The translations under genes were made by a program, and so were the position numbers. From positions 310,001-374,000 of the forward strand of contig JAHCVB010000001.1 in assembly GCA_024648745.1 (NCBI GenBank): a DNA stretch of 64,000 nucleotides. Direction: 5' to 3'. Source of the stretch: Sodalis sp. Psp (lineage in GTDB: Bacteria; Pseudomonadota; Gammaproteobacteria; Enterobacterales; Enterobacteriaceae). Position 1 is the first letter of the stretch; each line of letters begins with the position of its first letter. Shown in pieces: positions 59,529 through 64,000 of this stretch. The notes beneath the pieces were generated by a model, which did no database searches, was not told the DNA's origin, and saw only the letters and a list, made by a program, of their open reading frames with translations.

Positions 59529-59975
59529 CTACATGGGTGACATGGCTGTAGTTAATTGAAATCCAACGCTACGATATGCTTTATACCGATCGCGTGCCAA
59601 CTGTTTCAAAGTGTCCTCAGCCGGGACGAAGTCTATTACTTCATGGAAAACAGCAGCAAAATCCGCGCTAGCTGGTAACAAGCTAATCAGCAGATCCCGC
59701 GGCGCGTTTCCGCGGCGCTTCGGCCAGCAAATTTCCACCGGTGCACCGTAGCGCGGTCCTTCCCCCGACAGGTTATGCGGCACAAATGAATGTGGATCAC
59801 GTACCCATAGCGCCTCATCTAGCTTTATCGCTTGTATGTCATTTTCACAAGCGATAAGCACCCGCTTCCCCTCTCGCCATTTACTAGTTGCTAAATCACA
59901 AGCAAGATGCTCTACCGAGGTCAAACCGTCTCTGATAGCGTGTTGATCTAGCAGGTAGAAAGTTGCGTTTTTCAT
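59529..59975 (-). CDS. holC: DNA polymerase III chi subunit
   Basis: Clamp-loader accessory protein that links the replisome to SSB through the psi subunit. 148 residues (E. coli 147). Conserved stretches: MKNATFYLLD, WREGKRVLIACE, LDEALW, SFVPHNLSGEGPRYGAPVEICWP, and VIDFVPAEDTLKQLARDRYKAYR. It is upstream of valS with a 16-base gap. The gene before it in E. coli, pepA, is absent here. Confidence 0.95.
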   Translation of the reverse strand: MKNATFYLLDQHAIRDGLTSVEHLACDLATSKWREGKRVLIACENDIQAIKLDEALWVRDPHSFVPHNLSGEGPRYGAPVEICWPKRRGNAPRDLLISLLPASADFAAVFHEVIDFVPAEDTLKQLARDRYKAYRSVGFQLTTAMSPM

Positions 59976-60657
59976 GGGCTATTTTTGTCAACTAAAGGGG
60001 AATACGGGAAAACAACGGACGGCAAGCGCTAACATCTTAAGCATACCTCTTTACGGTTATTTGTCACTTCCGCCGTTTGGTCAGAAAGAGTGGTAGAGCA
60101 CATCGCTCATATTTTTCATTTTCATCTATGATACCGGAGTCGATTTTTAGTTGATCTTAAGATCGTAGAGTCCCTTTCGACACTTCCACCGCCTAGTGTA
60201 CTTTCTAAATATTAATTATTTGACTAATTACTTCTTATGCTGAAACAGCAGTATTTATCCAACTTTTCCTTTTAGTTTACCTTGAGAGACTGTGTGATTA
60301 TAGTCTTTTCTGATTGTATCTGGCTGTTCAGTAGTAAGAGACAAATGACTCAGTTCAAATACCGCAATGACGGTACAAGCACTGCGTTGTTCTTTCGGAA
60401 CACCACTTCTTTACACTGAACTCCATATACTTTCTCAAATTTTAAAAATAAAACTATAAACATGGGAGTATAATTGACTTTTCTGTCAATTAGTGAGTTC
60501 TCTAAATGACACAGCTGAACACACAGTTGTTGTTATATTCTATCTTTTGTCTGGCAATAAAAGTGCCATTTGATGCATATCAATGATGAATTTGCGATAA
60601 AATCATCGACTTTTCTGAAATTAAAGACAAGCAAAGACAAGTTTCACAGGAGAAAAA
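59976..60657. other. Divergent gap where pepA is expected
   Basis: E. coli has pepA (about 500 codons) between holC and lptF. Only 680 bases remain, AT-rich, with no leucyl aminopeptidase motif visible. It should contain promoters for holC-valS (left) and lptFG (right), but no clear -35/-10 pair stands out. The last bases hold the lptF ribosome site. Confidence 0.5.
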
Positions 60658-61773
60658 GTGATAATCATTAGATATCTGGTTCGAGAGACATTTAAAAGCC
60701 AGCTCGCCATTTTGTTCATACTGCTTTTGATCTTTTTCTGTCAAAAATTAGTGCGGATCTTGAGTGCAGTGGTGGGCGGCGATATCCCGACAACCTTGAT
60801 TGTACCCTTACTTGGGCTGGGAGTGCCAGAAATGGCACAGTTAATTCTCCCTTTGAGCTTGTTCTTAGGATTGTTAATGACTCTAAGCCGTATGTATACC
60901 GAAAGTGAAATTATGGTTATGCACGCCTGCGGGCTGGGTAAAAGCATTTTAATCCGTGCAGCGCTGGTACTCAGCTTGATTACTGCAGTGTTCGCAGCCG
61001 TAAATGCAATCTGGCTTTCCCCTTGGTCATCGCGTCGTCAGAATTTGATTATGTCGGAGGCTAAGGCTAATCCTAGTACGATAGCGCTGGTGGAGAGACA
61101 ATTCAAACTAGCAGAAAACGGCAATTCAGTGTTGTTTGTCGGTAACGTTAACGGAAAAGAATTTCAGCACGTCTTCCTGGCACAGCTTAAGCCGGATGGT
61201 AATGCTCGGCCTTCAGTAGTGATAGCAGACCGAGGCCATATAACCAAGCGACCAGACGGTTCGCATCTGATTATGTTTGATAAAGGCACCCGCTATGAGG
61301 GGACAGCGCCGCTGCTTGACTTCTGTATTACCGATTTCACCCAATATCGAGCGGTTATCGGACACCGTCCGCTGGCAGTAAACAACGACGCGGAACAAAT
61401 GACGATGCATCAGCTGTGGCGTGTGCAGGATCCGAAAGCTCGCGCCGAATTGCACTGGCGCCTAACACTCATAGTTTCGGTCCTGATTATGGCGGTATTG
61501 GTGGTGCCTCTGTCAGTGGTTAATCCACATCAAGGACGGGCGCTAAACATGCTACCTATAATGCTACTGTATCTAATTTTCTTCTTACTGCAAACCTCGC
61601 TGCGCTCCAACGGCGCGAAAGGAAAGCTCGATCCGATGCTGTGGATGTGGTTGACTAATGTGGTGTACTTAGCATTGGCGCTGATACTGAATTTATGGGA
61701 TACCGTCCCGATGAGAAAGTTGCGCGCGGGTAAGTTTGTGCGATTAAGGAGAACTCGATGCTTAGCGTGTTAG
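60658..61773 (+). CDS. lptF: LPS export permease LptF
   Basis: Inner-membrane permease of the LptB2FG complex that pulls LPS out of the membrane toward LptC/LptA. 371 residues (E. coli 366). GTG start, with AGGAGA eight bases upstream; the protein then reads IIIRYLVRETFKSQLAILF. Six transmembrane helices: three before about residue 125 and three after about 265, with a periplasmic beta-jellyroll between them. Conserved parts: FFCQKLVRILSAVVGGDIP, LGVPEMAQLILPLSLFLGLLMTL, MHACGL, RQGR-like HQGRALNMLP and GKLDPMLWMW. Overlaps lptG by 16 bases. Retained although O-antigen genes are dead, since lipid A-core still needs export. Confidence 0.96.
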   Translation: MIIIRYLVRETFKSQLAILFILLLIFFCQKLVRILSAVVGGDIPTTLIVPLLGLGVPEMAQLILPLSLFLGLLMTLSRMYTESEIMVMHACGLGKSILIRAALVLSLITAVFAAVNAIWLSPWSSRRQNLIMSEAKANPSTIALVERQFKLAENGNSVLFVGNVNGKEFQHVFLAQLKPDGNARPSVVIADRGHITKRPDGSHLIMFDKGTRYEGTAPLLDFCITDFTQYRAVIGHRPLAVNNDAEQMTMHQLWRVQDPKARAELHWRLTLIVSVLIMAVLVVPLSVVNPHQGRALNMLPIMLLYLIFFLLQTSLRSNGAKGKLDPMLWMWLTNVVYLALALILNLWDTVPMRKLRAGKFVRLRRTRCLAC

Positions 61774-62882
61774 ACCGTTATATCGGTAAAACCATCTTCA
61801 ATACCATCATAATGACGTTGTTCATACTGGTATCATTGTCTGGGATTATTAAGTTTGTCGAACAGCTGCGTAAAGTGGGCCAAGGAAGCTACTCAGTACT
61901 GGGTGCGGGCCTGTTTACGTTTCTCAGTGTGCCGAAAGATATCGAAGCGTTCTTCCCGATGGCAGCACTGTTGGGCGCGATGCTAGGGCTCGGTTCGCTT
62001 GCAACCTACAGTGAATTAGTGGTCATGCAAGCATCCGGCTTCAGCCGCCTTCAGATTGCCAGCTCAGTAATGAAAACCGCTATTTTGCTAGTACTTTTAA
62101 CTATGTCCATTGGCGAATGGATAGCTCCATTAGGCGAGAAAATGGCTTATAACTACCGCACTCAGATGATTTATGGCAGTTCAATGCTTTCTACGAAAAA
62201 CGGGATGTGGATTAAAGACGGTGATGACTTTATTTTCATCGAGCGAGTAGTAAGCAATGATGAATTAACTGGCGTAAATATTTACCACTTTGATAAAGGG
62301 AAGCGGCTTCAATCGCTACGCCATGCTGCTACGGCTATCTTCAACAACGGCAGCTGGAAGCTATCTCAGGTGGACGAATCGAATCTGACCGACATCAAAC
62401 AGATTACCAGTCGGCACTGCATAAATGGAGAATGGAAAACAAATCTAACACCGGACAAATTAGGTATTATCACTCTGGAGCCAAATTCGCTGTCTATTTC
62501 AGGGTTGTACGATTACATCAACTATCTCAAGCAAAGCGGTCAGGAACCTAATCGTTATCAACTGAATATGTGGAGTAAGATTTTCTCGCCGTTATCGGTG
62601 GCTGTGATGATGCTAATGGCTCTGTCGTTTGTTTTTGGACCACTACGCAGTGTACCAATGGGGGTGAGAGTCGTCACGGGCATTAGCTTTGGTTTCTTAT
62701 TTTACGTGTTGGATCAGATCTTCAGGCCGTTGAGCCTTGTGTATAATATGCAACCAGTGTTCGGAGCATTACTTCCCAGTATGGTGTTTCTGATAATTAG
62801 CATAGTTATGCTGTTAAAACCTCTATTGTTACCGTTACCACGCTGGTATCAGACAATTAAAAAGCATACTATTAAGTTTTAA
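61758..62882 (+). CDS. lptG: LPS export permease LptG
   Basis: Second permease of LptB2FG. 374 residues (E. coli 360). The ATG has AAGGAG eight bases upstream, inside lptF. Three N-terminal helices (LDRYIGKTIFNTIIMTLFIL, FFPMAALLGAMLGLGSLA, VVMQASGFSRLQIA), a periplasmic domain (about 130-265) with LSQVDESNLTDIKQI, and C-terminal helices with YQLNMWSKIFSPLSVAVMML, FGPLRSVPMGVRVV and GISFGFLFYVLDQIFRP. The C-terminus has about ten extra basic residues. The 3' neighbour in E. coli (yjgR) is absent. Confidence 0.96.
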   Translation: MLSVLDRYIGKTIFNTIIMTLFILVSLSGIIKFVEQLRKVGQGSYSVLGAGLFTFLSVPKDIEAFFPMAALLGAMLGLGSLATYSELVVMQASGFSRLQIASSVMKTAILLVLLTMSIGEWIAPLGEKMAYNYRTQMIYGSSMLSTKNGMWIKDGDDFIFIERVVSNDELTGVNIYHFDKGKRLQSLRHAATAIFNNGSWKLSQVDESNLTDIKQITSRHCINGEWKTNLTPDKLGIITLEPNSLSISGLYDYINYLKQSGQEPNRYQLNMWSKIFSPLSVAVMMLMALSFVFGPLRSVPMGVRVVTGISFGFLFYVLDQIFRPLSLVYNMQPVFGALLPSMVFLIISIVMLLKPLLLPLPRWYQTIKKHTIKF

Positions 62883-63345
62883 GTAGATTAATGCATTCCT
62901 TACCTACCAGCCAGTTAGTAGGAGGTAGTGGAGTCTTAGTTGGGATATTTACCATATATTCTTTTTGTTCTATAACTATCTCAAAGAAAACGAAAGAATA
63001 TTTTTAAGAAAAAATGCTTTAACTAATCAGTCCCTCCTGCCCGTCAACTGCTAACGCAGTGTGGTATGTCGGTGGTAACATGCTCATCAGGGAAACAGAA
63101 AAATTCATGCGAGGGAGACAATGAATGAAAACACATTCAGTCGCGCTTTGAGTTTTAATTAATTATTAAGCTCATTGCAATTTAACTTCACTTCGTGAAA
63201 TTTTAGCCTAAAAGTCAAAAATTGACGATATTTTTCTGGTAAGGTAAATTGGTTTTAGGAGTCTGTCAGTCATCACAAGATAAATTCACACCTATGTCAC
63301 CGTAATATTTCCCTCAAGATGGAGACTTTAGAGTCAAGCCATTAT

Positions 63346-63382
63346 ATGTCTTTTCGAGAAAAGACATGTCAGGTTTACCTGA
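63346..63382. repeat. Two adjacent inverted repeats
   Basis: ATGTCTTTT (63346-63354) pairs perfectly with AAAAGACAT (63359-63367) around a CGAG loop. It is followed at once by TCAGGTTTACCTGA, a second small palindrome (63369-63382). Neither is followed by a T tract. Confidence 0.6.
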
Positions 63383-63414
63383 ATAACCAGAAAATAATAA
63401 CTTAAAGTACTGCG

Positions 63415-63437
63415 CTCCTGTAACTGATACAGGAGCT
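63415..63437 (-). terminator. Perfect 9-bp inverted repeat downstream of asd
   Basis: GCTCCTGTA pairs with TACAGGAGC around a five-base loop. It lies about 150 bases beyond the asd stop and could be its terminator, but no T run follows directly on the minus strand. Confidence 0.35.
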
Positions 63438-63583
63438 CAGGTGGTGTGCTCATAAGTAAGTTCAGATTCAGGGCGCATGGGCAGAGTGTTAACGAAAATG
63501 AATACCCACAAGGCAGCGCCAGTACGTGACAAAACTCAGCACTGATAAATCTAAGAAAGCTAAGTGCTATAAAGCAAGACTGA

Positions 63584-64000
63584 CTAATGAGTTAACTGGC
63601 GTAACATGCGCCGCAAGGGTTCAGCGGCACCCCACAGAAGTTGATCACCAACGGTAAAAGCCGAAAGATACTCAGGCCCCATATTTAATTTACGCAACCG
63701 GCCAACCGGCGTCTTTAATGTACCTGTCACTGCAGCCGGCGTTAATTCCCGCATCGACAGTTCTCGATCGTTTGGCACTACGGTTACCCAATTATTATGG
63801 GTTGCGAGCACTTGTTCAATTTCCGTTAGAGGGATATCTTTTTTCAGTTTCAGAGTAAATGCCTGGCTATGGCAACGCAATGCACCAATACGCACGCACA
63901 GCCCGTCCACCGGGATCGTCCGACGGGTATTAAGAATTTTATTGGTTTCTGCCTGGCCTTTCCATTCTTCGCGACTCTGTCCATTTTCCAGCTGCTTGTC
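63584..64000 (-). CDS. asd: Aspartate-semialdehyde dehydrogenase, 3' part (runs off the window)
   Basis: Reduces aspartyl phosphate to aspartate semialdehyde, the branch point to lysine/diaminopimelate, threonine and methionine. Only the C-terminal 138 codons are in the window; the 5' end lies beyond 64000. The open frame continues to the edge: it reads [17 protein letters not shown], then [24 protein letters not shown] (with the substrate-binding arginine and catalytic-site histidine), [53 protein letters not shown], and the stop. The apparent ATG at 63910 is therefore internal. Adjacent to lptG here, unlike E. coli where asd is near glgB, so a rearrangement has occurred. Confidence 0.95.
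   Translation of the reverse strand, partial: DKQLENGQSREEWKGQAETNKILNTRRTIPVDGLCVRIGALRCHSQAFTLKLKKDIPLTEIEQVLATHNNWVTVVPNDRELSMRELTPAAVTGTLKTPVGRLRKLNMGPEYLSAFTVGDQLLWGAAEPLRRMLRQLTH

Larger units (their letters stand above)
62883..63583. other. Gene-free stretch between lptG and asd, with hairpins
   Basis: About 700 bases between convergent genes. A 13-codon ORF at 63121-63162 has GGGAG before its ATG but no support as a gene. Three tight hairpins occur within 63346-63437 (listed separately). No RNA gene of known type is recognised. Confidence 0.5.

Noticed and set aside
63121..63162. 13-codon ORF (MNENTFSRALSFN) after GAGGGAG
   Set aside because: Good ribosome site but too short and unmatched to any family; no further evidence.

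Overview
The window looks like chromosomal DNA of a gammaproteobacterium of the order Enterobacterales. Almost every intact protein can be aligned from memory, end to end, with its E. coli counterpart, and gene order follows the enteric blocks gnd-his-sbcB, gshA-yqaB-tRNA-csrA-alaS-recA-pncC, nlpD-pcm-ispF-ispD-ftsB-cys, cysJIH-eno-pyrG and pyrBI-valS-holC-lptFG. A cysG copy joined to cysDNC points to a Yersinia/Serratia/Sodalis-like lineage rather than E. coli itself. Only about 64% of the window is intact coding sequence (my addition of gene lengths). Long gene-free stretches hold frameshifted remnants of known genes, and there are no insertion sequences, prophage or CRISPR. This is what a host-restricted, probably insect-associated symbiont at an intermediate stage of genome reduction looks like; the species cannot be fixed from the sequence alone.

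Layout. 1-2733: remains of an O-antigen/LPS glycosyltransferase operon, all broken. 2823-4226: gnd. 4589-11847 (minus): complete hisGDCBHAFI operon with an attenuator and a recognisable but eroded HisL leader. 12453-15526 (minus): sbcB, tmaR (yeeX), a speG remnant and an SMR-type transporter, then a 1.6 kb desert. 17117-24927 (minus): gshA, yqaB, tRNA-Arg, tRNA-Ser, csrA, alaS, recA with a LexA box, and pncC. 25003-28433: desert with a shredded mutS; rpoS is missing. 28434-32955 (minus): nlpD, pcm, broken surE, no recognisable truD, ispF, ispD, ftsB. 33552-42705 (minus): cysGDNC and cysJIH. 43035-44090: queD and queE remnants. 44260-47270 (minus): eno, pyrG, then mazG remnant; relA is not recognisable. 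50647-51945: gltP. 52579-54897 (minus): ridA, pyrI, a small unexplained ORF, pyrB; then an argI remnant. 56660-59975 (minus): valS, holC; pepA is missing. 60658-62882 (plus): lptF, lptG. 63584-64000 (minus): 3' part of asd.

Function. What is kept is biosynthesis and core cell machinery: histidine, sulfate reduction to sulfide with its siroheme cofactor enzyme, glutathione, UMP/CTP, isoprenoid precursors, diaminopimelate/lysine (asd), two tRNA synthetases, LPS export and one septation protein. What is lost is largely regulation, stress response, repair and surface variation: rpoS, mutS, mazG, relA, surE, speG, queuosine synthesis, arginine synthesis and O-antigen sugars. No clearly new multi-gene system was found. 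The most unusual items are the eroded His-codon run in hisL, a 39-codon ORF with a perfect Shine-Dalgarno wedged between pyrB and pyrI, a tRNA-Arg gene whose encoded CCA end has become CTA, and substitutions in normally near-invariant motifs of enolase, AlaRS and PncC.
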